From NCBI GenBank assembly GCA_027574665.1, contig CM050690.1:69855433-69919432 (forward strand): 64,000 bases of DNA, in the 5' to 3' direction. Source of the stretch: Rhynochetos jubatus (lineage: Eukaryota > Chordata > Aves > Eurypygiformes > Rhynochetidae). The notes under the pieces are model-generated. The model worked only from the letters and a program-made list of their open reading frames with translations, searched no databases and was not told where the DNA came from. Positions 38,001 to 48,308 of the stretch are shown here, in pieces; position 1 is the first letter of the stretch; every line of letters starts with the position of its first letter. The position numbers and the translations under genes were made by a program.

Positions 38001-41000
38001 GACATTTTGAAACTCCTAGAAACAAAGGCCAGTAAGGCAAAGTATGGAAAATACAGCAGTGTGTGGACACTTGGAAAGTACAGTCAAAAGCAGTAAGAGA
38101 AAGCCTGAAGGATGAAACTGGTTTTGAAAAATGAATCTCTGAAATCCCACTCATTACACAACCTCCTCATGGAGAGGGTGGTGAGGCACTGGCACAGGTT
38201 ACCCAGGGAAGCTGTGGATGCCCCATCCCTGGAAGTGTTCAAGGCCAGGCTGGATGAGGCTTGGAGCAACCTGGTCTAGTGGAGGGTGTCCCTGCCCATG
38301 GCAGGGCTTTGGATCTTTAAGGCCTCTTCCAACCTAAACCACTCTGTGATTCTCTGATCTCACACTAGGTAACTACTTTAAAACCTGTATTAGCAGTGGT
38401 GGAGTGACTGATGTGCTGGCCAGACTGCTTGATACTGACAACATAGTTTTGAGTCAGGCCCTGCTCCTTATGAAATGGATTTCCTCTCAGAGCCTTTCAG
38501 TGGGTTATTTGTGCCTGCTATTACATGACTAATAGCATGCACGGTTGCTGTTGCCTGCAAATGCACCTTGTCTAATGCCCTGGGTTACATATCCCTGGCC
38601 CTGAATTACAGCATGTATAGGCACTGGCCAGTAAGAATTTATGCAGATAATATCTCATTGTAGCAGCGAGGCACAGCATCTGAAGATAGTACTACCATCA
38701 GTGACAGAGAGCGTAGGAAAGCATCTGATTTCCCAAAAATGCTTGACTGCTGTAATACACTCATGCAAGAAACATGAAAAAATACATCCAAAAATGTTAG
38801 AGCTCCATAAAGGGAACAGAAGACAAACAGCTTAAAACATAAAATGGCGTTCAAAAATAATGAGCCAAAAGCTCTGTAATTTGGCAAACAGTTTTATATT
38901 TAATTAGACAAATGCAGGCAAACTGCAAAACAATATAAAATGTTCTGCTACTCTCTAAGAGAAGACATCCTGCAAACTTCTCTCAGCATGTACCTACTGA
39001 GGCCCACCTGAGCACTACATGGGTTGCATCAATGCACTGCACAGCATTTCAACCTAACCAGGGCACCATGCAGTCAGATGGTGGTAAAGGTACCCCGAGT
39101 GTGAATTTCCCCTGGCATGACAGCCCATAGAAGCAGGAAAAAATGGCTCAAAAAGATCCATTAATCACCTGTAACTATAAATACATTTTAGAACATAACT
39201 TCTTACAGCAACCGAACCAGATTCTCAGCATATAGACCCTTTCTGCTCGTATGAGCTGTGCCAGAGCCCTGGCTCACACTGACAACCAGAGAACTGCTCT
39301 CCATTACTGCTTTCCATCAGCAATGCTGCACTTTCACAACACCACCACTCTGAGAAAAAAACCTCTGCAATCAGTTTGCAATTTAATTTGCCAGTTATAG
39401 CACTGAGGAATGTAGTCACTGCTTTGGAAGTTATGTAGCCCGTCTGTGCTTTGGAGCAGACTCACAAAGATTCTTTACTGGCACACATCCTTCAGAAAAA
39501 CGCAGAGGCAAATACATTTCTGTGTGGTAGTGACATAAAAAACACCCTGTTTATTTTCCTTGTCATGTTTGTTATGACTAATAGAACAGACTACGTCTTT
39601 GGATTCAAAAAACTCTTTCTTCCAGCAAGTTAATAAGTTTGTTGGAAGGATACTAAAAAACCCCCCACTTAATTATTTATAGCTATGTGGCCCCAGTTTC
39701 TAAGTTCAAGGTTAGACCTACTCATGGAGTGTTAAAAAACATCCACCAAGTATCAAAGTGGTCAAAATCTTCTGAACTGCCTAGAGCTCATCTGCATCAA
39801 AGATGTAGTTCTTCAAACTCAGAGGTAAAATACTACCATCTTGGCTGATCAGAGTAAGTTGTGATTCGTAACAGTGCCCATCTTCTTTTATTCACTTCTG
39901 GTTTCAGAAAAATAAGCCCTTCTCTGTTTTACGTGCTTTCTCCAAATAGCAGCTTTAAATGAGCTAGAGCAGTTTTCCAACATTACTAAGTTTTAACATG
40001 TGCATTTCATATTCTCCCATAGTTCAACCAGCAGATGACTCATAATAGGTTATAATATCCCTAAAACATGCATTTAGTTCCCAAAAGATTTTCTTTGGAG
40101 ACAGTAGTTCTCATACTGAAGGCACAAACTGGGGAAAACACTGGGAGCAGACCTAAGCCTAATATTTGGGTGATCTCCAACTCTTCAGAAAAATTGGCTC
40201 GTTTAGGTGTTAAGGAAAACTAGCAGGATAGGGACTTTGCAATAGGGACATTGTTACTTCTTCCTTAACTGAAAGAGGAGGATATAAGGTAATTGCTAAC
40301 AGGACTTAAAAGGCTTTGCTTATGCTGGGAATATCATTTGGTTCATAAAGTGAGAGGAGTTGCAGCAACATGACTCATGCCCGATTAGTCCCCAGTGGAG
40401 GGTAGTAATCATGCTATAAAAAAAGACTGCCTTTAGGAACAACGGAAGAGATTTTTCTGGGAGGCTGCTTAGAGGACCTGCACCTAGAAAGGGGAACAGA
40501 GGCCTTTAAAATCAGATCTCCTAAGTCTGCCCACCACAATCCCTCAGTAAGTGTATGCAAGGCATATCTACATTCTACTTGGGTGGAAATGCCGACTTCA
40601 TCTGAGCCAGTGTTTTTTTGCACAAAAACTGGGCATAACATTAGACCAAGTCTGGCATCTAGTGAAATATGGACATATTTCTAGTACAGTTTTGTAAATA
40701 CTATGTTGTAAATCATAAACCTATACAGCAAAGCTATCTGCATATGAATCCGAAAATTTTATTTGCCTTTAGCTTCCTTTATACTGTAACTAATGTGCCT
40801 TTTTTTAAAAAATAGACTTACTGTCCATACAGTTGTATTTACATCTGTTCGACGGACTTGTATTTCAAAAGACAGTGCCAGCTCAGCATCATGTGCTGAC
40901 TTGCCAACATCCCATTCCACCAGCAGCCGCTGAAGAGCCAAATCCTTGGAAACGTTAAGATATGTTACTGGAAACACAACAGATTCTAGGAGCACAAAAA

Positions 41001-41931
41001 GAACACAAAAATATTGATGTTTATGTATGCTTTTGTCCTTCAGATATGGCCAAGTTGCAAAGCAGATCTGAAACAACAGTGGTAGAGGTAAGATAAGTTC
41101 CACACCAGACAGTTCTGAAGGAGAAAAATAAAAATAAAAAAAAAAGTGATCCAGACCCATACTGTTAATATCAAAAACAAAGATCAACTTTCAACTTAAG
41201 TCTTCAGCAGGTGAGAAGGAGGTTCCTGAATTTACCTGACAGCCCCTCGACCATGACACTGGGTATGCTATTAAATTTCTTTATGCCCTCAATTTACTAG
41301 ATACTTTACAGGAATATTGACCCATCCCTTTATAGTTTTATGAAGAGGAACAACATAATATTAACAGGGACTGAACCCCAATAAATGCCAACCCCCAGCA
41401 AGACTAGTCATTATTGGGGCAGAAAACCTAGGCTGAATTTTGTTCTCTGACCTAATTTAGATTAAATCAGTTAATGCAAATCACGTATTTGAGCAGGATA
41501 GGTTAAGAGTTTCCCTCTACTAATTACCTCAGGTGATAGTCCAGTATTAGGGACGTTCCTGGTCACTCTACACAAATATTAAGTACTTTAGTCAGAGCTG
41601 TGGATTCTTCTACCAGAATGAGACACCTGGTTATAATGGCACCTCCATCCTTTTGTGGGTCTGGAGTTAATTCCCAGAATAAATTAAAGTTTAAATGTCA
41701 GACTGAAGTCCCTTTTGGTGTTAGGAAAGGAAAGGTTCCTTTAGGAAGACTAGTCTGCTGAAACCTACAGATCACCCTATGAGTGCTCCCTCTTTCTAGA
41801 TGTCTGCTTTGTCACCCCTCCCAAAAAAACTAACTCTTAGAAGACATGGAATATGGTGCTCATTGATCTGTATCTTCTCTCCTTCCTGAAAGTTAAACAA
41901 ACAAAACCAAAACAAACAAACAAAAAAACCC

Positions 41932-41977
<46 letters not shown>

Positions 41978-44176
41978 CCAAAAAAACGAAAAACGAAAAA
42001 CACAAAACAACAACAACAACAAAACCCAAAACCAACCCTAAAGTTGATCTGGTTGTTAATGACACCAGGGAACAGAAATAGCCAAGTAACTAGGATTTTT
42101 CTTTTGCCACAGTTGCTTTCCAAGATGTTCCTGCTTGTTACAAATGTCAGGGACAGAATGCTGATACTGACCAGGACACAGAGAAGAAATCATGTTACAC
42201 TGGGAAGGTAAGACAAGACACACTTCATGTCCCCACATTCTTCAGACTTTCACCAACAAAATAAGAGAAGGGCTGTTAAAATCCCACTTATGACAAGACT
42301 GTAGTTTTGTTCCTCTCCAGTATGCAATCTTAGCTGCTGATTTCTTGGTCAGTCTTACCTGTACGTTCATCATCCTGTTACCTGAAGCACCATGTACCCA
42401 GCCTCTGAGGGGATCTCATTTCACATATGCAAACAGGTGTCTGATCTAAAGCTCTGGACCCTTGCAAAGGGTGCACCATTAAAAGAAACCCCCATGTATC
42501 TTCTGAATTTCCCTGTCCTCTTCTCTGCTCCTTCTCTAGCCAGTGGCAATTAGCCACTCTAATTGCAAGTGTCACTACTATGCCTATTACACTGAGAATG
42601 AGCTTGCCTCTCTTCTCTACACCAGTCTTCTTTTGTCCAAGATAAAATCTCATCCCTTTTCTCAACATGGAGAATATTTTCACCTGCCACATTTAAATAA
42701 CTTGAGAAAAAAAGCAAAGGTCTCGTTAGTTCATTTTTTCTCCATCTGTACAAGTGTCCCTCCACTATCTCCTTTTCTTTAGAGGCACATCACTTCAAAT
42801 CTCACACAACATTGTTTTCCTCAGAGCCATGCATAAGGGAGGCCAGGTCACCAATTAGGGCTTGTACATAGTACCAACAGACTGAAGAAACAACGGAACT
42901 AAGGATATACCAAAGATCTTGAAGACCACTGAGTTACAGTGTGTGACCTAAGGACTTTTGTAGCCTAACGTTCACAGTTACAATCTTCCCCTCCTGTAAA
43001 AGTTAATTAACCAAGGCATCTTAAAACTTGTTTTAACTTGAAAGCTAACTCAAGACTATGTGAACAGCTTTATATTAACAACAGAGACTAATTTCATTCC
43101 TGAGCAACTGCATGTGTAAACAAGGGACCAAGTCACAGTAATGCAGAAACCGTTTGGACTTGCCTGCATTACAAAGTTTTGCCACTGTGGGAGCACTGGC
43201 CATAGCGTCTCTGCGCTGAGTAATTGGCACCTTGGGCGAATGGAGTGTGGACCCAAGAATTTCAAGGTGAAGAGTGGCAAAAAAAGGCTGAACCCCAAAC
43301 AATACCCCCTTCAGTATGATAACAAGTACATTTATAACAAAAATAAACCCAGTAAAAACAAAAAACAAAAGATACCAAACCACCACTCTCTCTCTTTCAC
43401 CAACTTAATTAAGGCAAGACAACTTCTATAATGCAGACTACTATAGTCTGGTAAGTTCTTCCATCATAATGGTGGTCACCGAAAGTTAAATTAAAAATAT
43501 TAATTCCTTTTTTTTTCTTTCAATGGACTAATGCCCAATGGTATTGTCAGCAGCAAGTGTGCAAGCAGTGCTTTTACCTTAAACTGCACAGCCTTCTGGA
43601 ACGTTACCTTTACATTCCACTTCGTTCCTTAACAACATGCATATTTGCTGTTTTCTTTGTATTGGATACACACATAAAGTGTAAGAAATAAAAATCTGAT
43701 CTGGGAATCTTGCAGCACAATCAGAAAAGAGCTAAATGGAAGTGCTAAAGTTTTCATAGATGAGGCGAACATGAAAGTGAAAGTGAAGAGGCAGAAAAGC
43801 ATAGAAGTTGTGAAAGTAGAAATAAATTCTTTTAAGATGACAGAATACAGATCAAAAAGACATGAGACAGAGGAGGAGCAGATAAACACACTCTGGCTTC
43901 ACATCACTGCAGCTTATTGATTCAATAGGCAGTTTTGCATGAAGTTACGAAAGGTAATTACTCAAGGTGCTTGAACATTCTACCAAAGAGATTAATCTGA
44001 TTAAGCGTGTAACATGTTGCTTAATCACAGGAGATTTACAAATGAGCAAGTCCAAAGCCTCACTTGTTGTAGTTTGCTTCCAAATGAAAAAGCAGACCTT
44101 TACCTTGCTGTGAGTATGTAGTGTAGCAGGTCCTCAGGGGGAGCAGTACTGCCAGAACCATGAAGTGATTCATCAT
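19563..44176 (-). CDS. OSMR: OSMR, oncostatin M receptor subunit beta (complete, 17 coding exons)
   Basis: OSMR is a type I membrane receptor that pairs with gp130 for oncostatin M (and with IL31RA in mammals) and signals through JAK/STAT. Seventeen exons with GT-AG borders and consistent phases join to 934 codons plus TGA (human 979). In order: signal peptide (about 1-20); half cytokine-receptor module with WSQWS near 122-126; Ig-like domain (about 133-226); full module with WSEWS near 407-411; three FNIII domains (about 420-735); transmembrane helix (about 738-758); Box 1 CPVIPSP near 768-774; tail with FENFAY and a YISQ STAT3-type motif. OSMR rather than LIFR is shown by EKKTGY...[14 protein letters not shown], the SDCIPD tail motif and the position next to RICTOR. 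Start: ATG 44176 and ATG 44173 are adjacent in frame; 44173 has the better -3 base. The tail ends about 45 residues earlier than in human. Confidence 0.95.
20971..21043 (-). CDS. OSMR: OSMR exon, Box 1 juxtamembrane segment
   Basis: The acceptor is TTTCCAG and the donor AAG|GTAGGA. The first base completes the Trp codon begun in the transmembrane exon. It encodes [17 protein letters not shown] and then LSFKEFK. PVIPSP is the proline-rich Box 1 that binds JAK kinases, parallel to the human YPDIPDP segment. Confidence 0.95.
21315..21393 (-). CDS. OSMR: OSMR transmembrane exon
   Basis: The acceptor is TTCACAG and the donor GTG|GTAAGT. It encodes a hydrophobic run ([19 protein letters not shown]) followed by the positive stop-transfer segment WKMKW. 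The phases (two bases in, two bases out) fit both neighbours. Confidence 0.95.
22944..23108 (-). CDS. OSMR: OSMR exon, second half of FNIII-3
   Basis: The acceptor is TTTCAG and the donor AACT|GTGAGT. It encodes the segment with [15 protein letters not shown] and the [17 protein letters not shown] strand typical of an FNIII domain. CKY-I-NPEEK is shared with human OSMR. A CR1 copy ends only about 22 bases upstream of this exon. Confidence 0.95.
23131..23478 (-). repeat. CR1 LINE 3' fragment (minus strand, same direction as OSMR)
   Basis: Read on the minus strand, this is the CR1 ORF2 end ([20 protein letters not shown], then [14 protein letters not shown]) followed by the 3' UTR. It ends in CCATTCTGTGATTC at 23131. 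The 3' end lies about 20 bases from the acceptor AG of the exon at 22944-23108. Confidence 0.92.
24789..24968 (-). CDS. OSMR: OSMR exon, first half of FNIII-3
   Basis: The acceptor is CTTCCAG and the donor CCAG|GTAACT, phase 1 on both sides. It encodes [20 protein letters not shown] and then W-D-S-Y. It continues with [14 protein letters not shown], which is shared with human OSMR (SQPGF-x-x-GYHVY). Confidence 0.95.
25410..25511 (-). CDS. OSMR: OSMR exon, second half of FNIII-2
   Basis: The acceptor is TTTTTAG and the donor CTAC|GTAAGT. It encodes [20 protein letters not shown] and then the [12 protein letters not shown] segment, very close to the human OSMR counterpart ([19 protein letters not shown]). 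Confidence 0.95.
26678..26878 (-). CDS. OSMR: OSMR exon, first half of FNIII-2
   Basis: The acceptor is TTCATAG and the donor CTCAG|GTGAAA. It encodes the FNIII strands [10 protein letters not shown] and YIIDWCNF, then [16 protein letters not shown], parallel to the human DWCDH and FQWKNVGPNTTST segments. Confidence 0.95.
27479..27695 (-). CDS. OSMR: OSMR exon, second half of FNIII-1
   Basis: The acceptor is TTCTTCAG and the donor ACAG|GTAACA. It encodes [20 protein letters not shown] and later the [18 protein letters not shown] strand pair of an FNIII domain. It starts on a codon boundary and ends in phase 1. Confidence 0.94.
28056..28132 (-). CDS. OSMR: OSMR exon, first half of FNIII-1
   Basis: The acceptor is ATTGCAG and the donor AAG|GTGAGA. 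It encodes [20 protein letters not shown] and TLFWK, matching the human APSEAPDVWRIV...VTLFWK segment. Confidence 0.94.
28636..28795 (-). CDS. OSMR: OSMR exon with the WSEWS motif
   Basis: The acceptor is TCTTGCAG and the donor GCAC|GTATGT. It encodes [20 protein letters not shown] followed by [21 protein letters not shown] is the class I cytokine receptor signature at the base of the second module. The donor choice is fixed by the phase and by REAPSG across the junction. Confidence 0.96.
30039..30175 (-). CDS. OSMR: OSMR exon, cytokine-receptor module, membrane-distal half of the lower domain
   Basis: The acceptor is TTGGCAG and the donor CTG|GTATGA. It encodes [20 protein letters not shown] and the [20 protein letters not shown] segment. 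It joins the WSEWS exon on a codon boundary. The donor GTATGA is weaker than the others but is the only one that fits the phase. Confidence 0.9.
31751..31908 (-). CDS. OSMR: OSMR exon, cysteine-rich part of the cytokine-receptor module
   Basis: The acceptor is TTGATAG and the donor AGAA|GTAAGG. It encodes [20 protein letters not shown] and the [20 protein letters not shown] segment, ending VTHR. This parallels the human KKLCTHKNWCNW...NFTLIAENYLRK...LTHRV segment. Confidence 0.94.
31909..33739 (-). other. OSMR: OSMR intron with a solo LTR
   Basis: The intron is 1.8 kb. It contains the 547-bp LTR at 32740-33286, inserted in the direction opposite to OSMR. No other element is recognised. Confidence 0.85.
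32740..33286 (+). mobile_element. Solo LTR of an avian endogenous retrovirus (ERVL-like)
   Basis: The element runs from TGTGCTGGTTTCAGG to GTTAAATTATGACA, so it has the TG...CA ends of a retroviral LTR. It is flanked on both sides by the perfect 5-bp direct repeat TCAGG (32735-32739 and 33287-33291), as left by integration. A 5-bp duplication fits ERVL-type integrases. The 3' half carries ATTAAA (about 33151), then TTCTTATCTCAAC and GTGAGCAAGCGACTGTGTGG, a pattern common in bird LTRs. No gag, pol or env sequence adjoins it, so it is a solo LTR left by recombination. Confidence 0.85.
33740..33869 (-). CDS. OSMR: OSMR exon, first strands of the full cytokine-receptor module
   Basis: The acceptor is TGACAAG (AAG rather than CAG/TAG) and the donor AAGA|GTAAGT. 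It encodes [20 protein letters not shown] and [14 protein letters not shown]-x9-CTW is the conserved first disulfide of class I cytokine receptors. The weak acceptor is supported by the phase and by homology (human [20 protein letters not shown]). Confidence 0.92.
34471..34752 (-). CDS. OSMR: OSMR exon, Ig-like domain
   Basis: The acceptor is TTTCCAG and the donor GGTA|GTAAGT. This single 282-bp exon encodes the Ig-like domain, from [20 protein letters not shown] through [10 protein letters not shown] to [20 protein letters not shown]. The cysteine pair of the fold is TLCC/AYC. The extra cysteines near the end are notable. The domain sits between the two cytokine-receptor modules, as in LIFR and human OSMR. 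Confidence 0.94.
34753..37855 (-). other. OSMR: OSMR intron with a long CR1 copy
   Basis: About half of this 3.1 kb intron is the CR1 at 35600-37132, in the opposite direction to OSMR. The rest has nothing recognisable. Confidence 0.85.
35600..37132 (+). repeat. CR1 LINE copy, 1.5 kb, with reverse-transcriptase remnants
   Basis: This 5'-truncated CR1 keeps the palm region of the reverse transcriptase in broken frames: the [13 protein letters not shown] block, [24 protein letters not shown], and FADNT where FADDT-type active-site residues are expected. The ORF2 end follows ([32 protein letters not shown]), then the 3' tail with two ATTCTATG units. Stops and frameshifts make it inactive. Confidence 0.93.
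37856..38015 (-). CDS. OSMR: OSMR exon, end of the half cytokine-receptor module
   Basis: The acceptor is TTTCTAG and the donor CCTAG|GTAAGC. It encodes [20 protein letters not shown] and later [18 protein letters not shown] is the WSXWS-type motif of the N-terminal half module; human has WSNWSSWEEV at the same place. Confidence 0.95.
38016..40821 (-). other. OSMR: OSMR intron with a small CR1 fragment
   Basis: The intron is 2.8 kb. It contains the CR1 3' fragment at 38160-38359. Otherwise it is AT-rich with no recognisable element. Confidence 0.8.
38160..38359 (+). repeat. CR1 LINE 3' fragment (sense on plus strand)
   Basis: It reads GGAGAGGGTGGTGAGGCACT, then the Leu-Glu-Val-Phe-type ORF2 end and the 3' UTR, and finishes with CCACTCTGTGATTCTCTGAT. 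It is antisense to OSMR. Confidence 0.9.
40822..40985 (-). CDS. OSMR: OSMR exon, start of the mature receptor
   Basis: The acceptor is GCTCCTAG and the donor GGACA|GTAAGT. It encodes [20 protein letters not shown] and [20 protein letters not shown], parallel to the human [21 protein letters not shown] region. The first two bases complete the Glu codon split from the signal-peptide exon. Confidence 0.93.
40986..44103 (-). other. OSMR: OSMR intron with a microsatellite
   Basis: The intron is 3.1 kb. It contains the (AAC)n microsatellite at 41932-42022 and no recognisable transposable element. Open frames on both strands at 43056-43431 lack any recognisable product. Confidence 0.75.
41932..42022. 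repeat. (AAC)n microsatellite with interruptions
   Basis: About sixteen CAA/AAC units (41932-41978) are followed by an A-rich break and five more units (about 42007-42021). An A/C-rich lead-in starts at about 41896. Long open frames of poly-Asn or poly-Val here are artefacts. Confidence 0.95.
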
Positions 44177-44190
44177 TCATCCACCTTTTC
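44104..44190 (-). CDS. OSMR: OSMR first coding exon, signal peptide
   Basis: The acceptor is CGTGCAG at 44191-44197 on the complement and the donor CAAG|GTAAAG. ATG 44176 and ATG 44173 are consecutive and in frame, and TGA directly precedes them in frame. The peptide [20 protein letters not shown] with S-Q-Q after it is a short signal peptide. LRT-x-YxxYSQQE parallels human LRTYQSE. It ends in phase 1, and the next exon makes the codon GAA. Bases 44177-44190 are 5' UTR. Confidence 0.85.
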
Positions 44191-46982
44191 CTGCACGACT
44201 TACCAGGAAAGAAGACATTTCTATTTATTTGTTTCTTTTCAGGAGAAATGCATGCCAGACAACAGTCCCGATAATATTACAGTATTTAAAAATGAATAAA
44301 TAAAATCCCAACCACACAGACTCCAGGCAGTGTAAGGGAAACTCAGGAATAACGGACAAGGAAAGATAAGGAATGAAAAAAATCCTCTTGTTTTAGGGCC
44401 TGGTTTCAGCACAGGAAAAAACACACTACACTCAAGAAGTTCAATTTAATCTAAATAAATAAAGCACACAATATCTTTAAAGTTTTCCCTCCACTTATTT
44501 CTAAGGAATATTAACATAGAAGTTCATCCTGATATATTTTCGGCCTTCCTCCTGCAGAAATAACAAGATATCCATCCTAACAATGGAAAAAAAGGTATCA
44601 AAGCTGTGAAAGGCCTGGTGGTTTCTACTCCACCTAGAACCTGACTGATGAATCCAGAAGACTTTGACAAGCGTGGTCTCGCTCTTTGCCAGTGCCCAAT
44701 AGAGAGCTTTAGTGAAACAGACATGTCAAAGTCTTAGCAAGTTCCATTCCTAGAAGGATTGCATCTCAAGCACCACATAGCTCTATGTAGCATTCCTTCT
44801 ACAGCTTTTACACTCACACTGTGACAGGATGAAACTCTTGTTTCACTTGCACAGCCCAGTCCTGAGCAACTGATCCTATGTCAGACGTGAACCACCTGCA
44901 AATTCCCCCATGCAGGAGGAAGAGGTAAACGTTCAGCAGCAGTATGGTTAAAACCACTCAGCACAGAGGCTACAGGAGTCCAAATAACAGGAACAGGACT
45001 ATGGATACAACTATCTTTAATTTCCACATTTTACATTTCTGGAGCCGTGTAGAATACTGATAAAGAGAGTCTTCTACTTCCGTGACAGTAACTGGAACTG
45101 CTTAGCACAAGAGATAACCAGGATGACCTTCCGTCCCCACTGAAGCCAAGGACATATCATTTACTGATTTCAGAAGGGCCAGGAATTCACTCCAGAATTT
45201 CTTCCTAGCAGAAAACTTCCAATTTAATACCTCAGAGCTACAGACACTGAAGTTTAATGACCCCACCTTAGATGTACTGGTTTTGAGAAGCTCTGAATTT
45301 CTCCAAAGGGTCAAAAGAAAATATTATAACCTTTTTTCTCCCCATGTTTCTAAAGGTCACACAGAAAATGCAGGTGACCTGCATGCGGCAATGCAACCCA
45401 GGGCTCGACACTCACAACAAGCACCGTCGCTGAAGTGTGCCCCAACTCCTTCCTTGGGCACAAATGCTTCACACAGAGGACCCCATATTTAAAAGGTGAG
45501 CATTGCCTTGCCAAATGTATAGGCTTCTGTAGTCGTCCTGTATAGGTTTCTGCAGTCTTTGGACAACACTAAAATCAACATAAATAAAGAATCTAAATGT
45601 TTTTGGGAACCTGGGTCTAATTCACACGCATGTAATACGACTGTGCAAAGAACTGACTTAGCGAAATCTGCTTCTTCACAGATTTTCTAAGTTTAGACTT
45701 TTTTATCACCTGATCAAATCTAATATCTAATAGGGAAAATAATTTGGTATATTTTGTCTGGAATAAACATGATAGAATGGCTCTTTGCTATAGAGCAGCA
45801 AGCGGTACATAAGTGACACAAGTCTTTCCCAGACAGATTATGTTAAAGCTTCTGGACAGTCTTCATTCTTTTGAATTATACAAAATCAATATTGAAACAC
45901 AAAGCCAAATCTTGCAAGCCCTTTAAAAAAAAAAAAGAAAAAAAGAAAAAGAAAATAAAACTGCCTTTGAAATCAAGGTTGAGTTTCTGCTCTCAGACCA
46001 ATTTAATGCAAGTGTGGTCAGTTAGGCTCGGTGGCATAACTCCTGACTGACTTATATCAGCATGATGAAAACCGGCCCCACGGGATGGCTAATTTTGCAA
46101 AAATCTTTAGGTTGGACACAAAGCTATTTGCCCTATTTGTCATATATCACTCAAATGTAACATTAAATAGAGTGGGGAAAGTATTGTGAAAGTCATGACA
46201 TACTAGACTATTTGTTTAAATTACTTTCTATTTGGAAAATTAATCCAAACAGTTTTCAGCTCTTAAGAGGCATTCTCAACTACTGTATTGAAATAAATAT
46301 CTAATTCAACTATCTCTCTCCTCTTATCTACACTGCCAGTCCATTAATGACAAGACTAGATAATTTTATTTATTTTTAGTTGTATGCTGCTAAATGACAG
46401 TGTAATATAAGAAATAATCATAAGAATAAAAACATACTTTGGACAACCACAATGCTTTTAACTATTCAGTATGTTAACAAACTAGTTTAATACTGAGTTG
46501 TAAATTGAGATAATATGTGCACTTGTAGGTATCAAACCAGTTTTCAATGGGAAAAGTTCTGGAATTCTCTAACAAAAGAGAATACAAAGTAAATTTAAAT
46601 AAATTAAACACTATTAGAAAAAAAAAAGAGACACAATTCTTAATATATGAGTAATATTTTTACTTAAATCATCTTTATGCGGAAACTTCAGTCTATGACT
46701 AATAAATCAGTTACTAATTACTACCAACAAACATCAAACACTTACTCTGTATTATCAATAATTAAGTACTTTTACAAATTCATCATTTAAAAAATTTACA
46801 GAGTAAAATCTTTCAAGATTAAAAAAGAATCAAATCAATTGTACAAAATACATTATTAATTTCACTTAAAAAAATAAATAGATTAACTACATCCTTACCA
46901 AAAGTGAAAATAATCAAACATCAAAGGGAATGAAGACATGAAATCAGGGAATATTTTTTGGTATCATCTAAATCGTACAGGA

Positions 46983-48308
46983 CTGCCAGGTGATCAGGCC
47001 CCGTCAGCATGGGTTTATGAAAAGCACGTCCTGCTTGACCAACCTCATCTTCTTCTATGACAAGGTGACATGATCAGTGGATGAGGGAAAGGCTGTTGTT
47101 GTCTACCTGAACTTCAGCAAAGCCTTTGACACCATTTCCCCCAGCATTCTCCTGGGATAAACTGGCTGCTTATGGCTTGGATGGGTGCACTCATTGCTGG
47201 GTAAAAACTCGCTGTATGGCTGGGCCCAAAGAGTTGTGGTGAATGGAGCTAAACCCAGTTGGCGGACGGTCACAAGTGGTGTTCCCCTGGGCTCAGTGCT
47301 GGGGACAGTTCTGTTCAATGTCTTCATCAGTGACCTGGGCGAGGGGACGGAGTGCACCCTCAGTCCCGTTTGCAGATGACACCAAGTTGGGTGGGAGTGT
47401 TGACCTGCCTGAGGGTAGGGAGGCTCTGCAGAGGGATCTGGACAGGCTGGATCGATGGGCCAGGGCCACGGTGTGAGGTTCAACAAGGCCAAGTGTTGGG
47501 TCCTCCACTTGGGTTACAACAACCCCCTGCAATGCTACAGGCTTGGGGACGAGTGGCTGGAAAGCTGCCTGGCAGAAAAGGACCTGGGAGTGTTGGTCAA
47601 CAGCAGCTGAATATGAGCCGGCAGGGTGGCCAGGTGGCCGAGGAGGCCAGTGGCATCTTGGCCTGCATCGGGAACGTGTGGCCAGCAGGACCAGGACAGG
47701 GATTGTCCCCCTGTACTGGACACTGAGGAGGCCACACCTCGAATCCTGGGTTCAGTTTTGGGCCCCTCACTGCAAAGGGTGAGGGACTGGAGCTGGAGAT
47801 GGGCTGGAGCTGGGTTGGAGCCTCTCAACAAGCCCCCCACACTGAGGGGCTGGAGCGTGTCCAGAGAAGGGAACGGAGCTGGGGAAAGGTCTGGAGCACA
47901 AGTCCTGTGAGGAGGGGCTGAGGGAGCTGGGGGTGTTCAGCCTGGAGAAGAGGAGGCTCAGGGGAGACCTTATCACTCTCTAAAACTACCTGAAAGGAGG
48001 TTGCAGAGAGGTGGGGGTTGGTCTCTTCTGCCAAGTAACGAATGATAGGACAAGAGAAAAAGGCCTCAAGTTGTACCAGGGGAGGTTTAGATTGGATATT
48101 AGGAAAAATTTCTTCACTGAAAGGGTTGTCAGGCTTTGGAAGGGGCTGTCCAGGAGAGGTGGTTGAGTCCCCATCCCTGGAGGTATTTAAAAGACATGTA
48201 GATGAGGTGTTTAGGGACATGGTTTAGTGGTAGATTTGGCAGTGTTAGGTTAACAGTTGGACTTGACGATCTTGAAAGTCTTTTCCAAACTAAATGATTC
48301 TATGGTTC
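46983..48308 (+). repeat. CR1 LINE copy, 1.3 kb
   Basis: The copy starts inside the reverse-transcriptase region (CAGCATGGGTTTATGAAAAG). It continues through the [20 protein letters not shown] block, a broken FADDT-type motif reached by frameshift, and the ORF2 end. It finishes with AAATGATTCTATGG. It is closely related to the copy at 35600-37132 and shares several of its lesions. Confidence 0.93.

Noticed and set aside
41796-42123. Open frames rich in Asn or Val at the AAC repeat
   Set aside because: They are translations of the microsatellite in different frames.
19563-44176. Minus-strand receptor could be LIFR rather than OSMR
   Set aside because: Both are gp130-family receptors, but LIFR has a different tail and two full modules. 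The [22 protein letters not shown] and SDCIPD segments and the position tail to tail with RICTOR fit OSMR.
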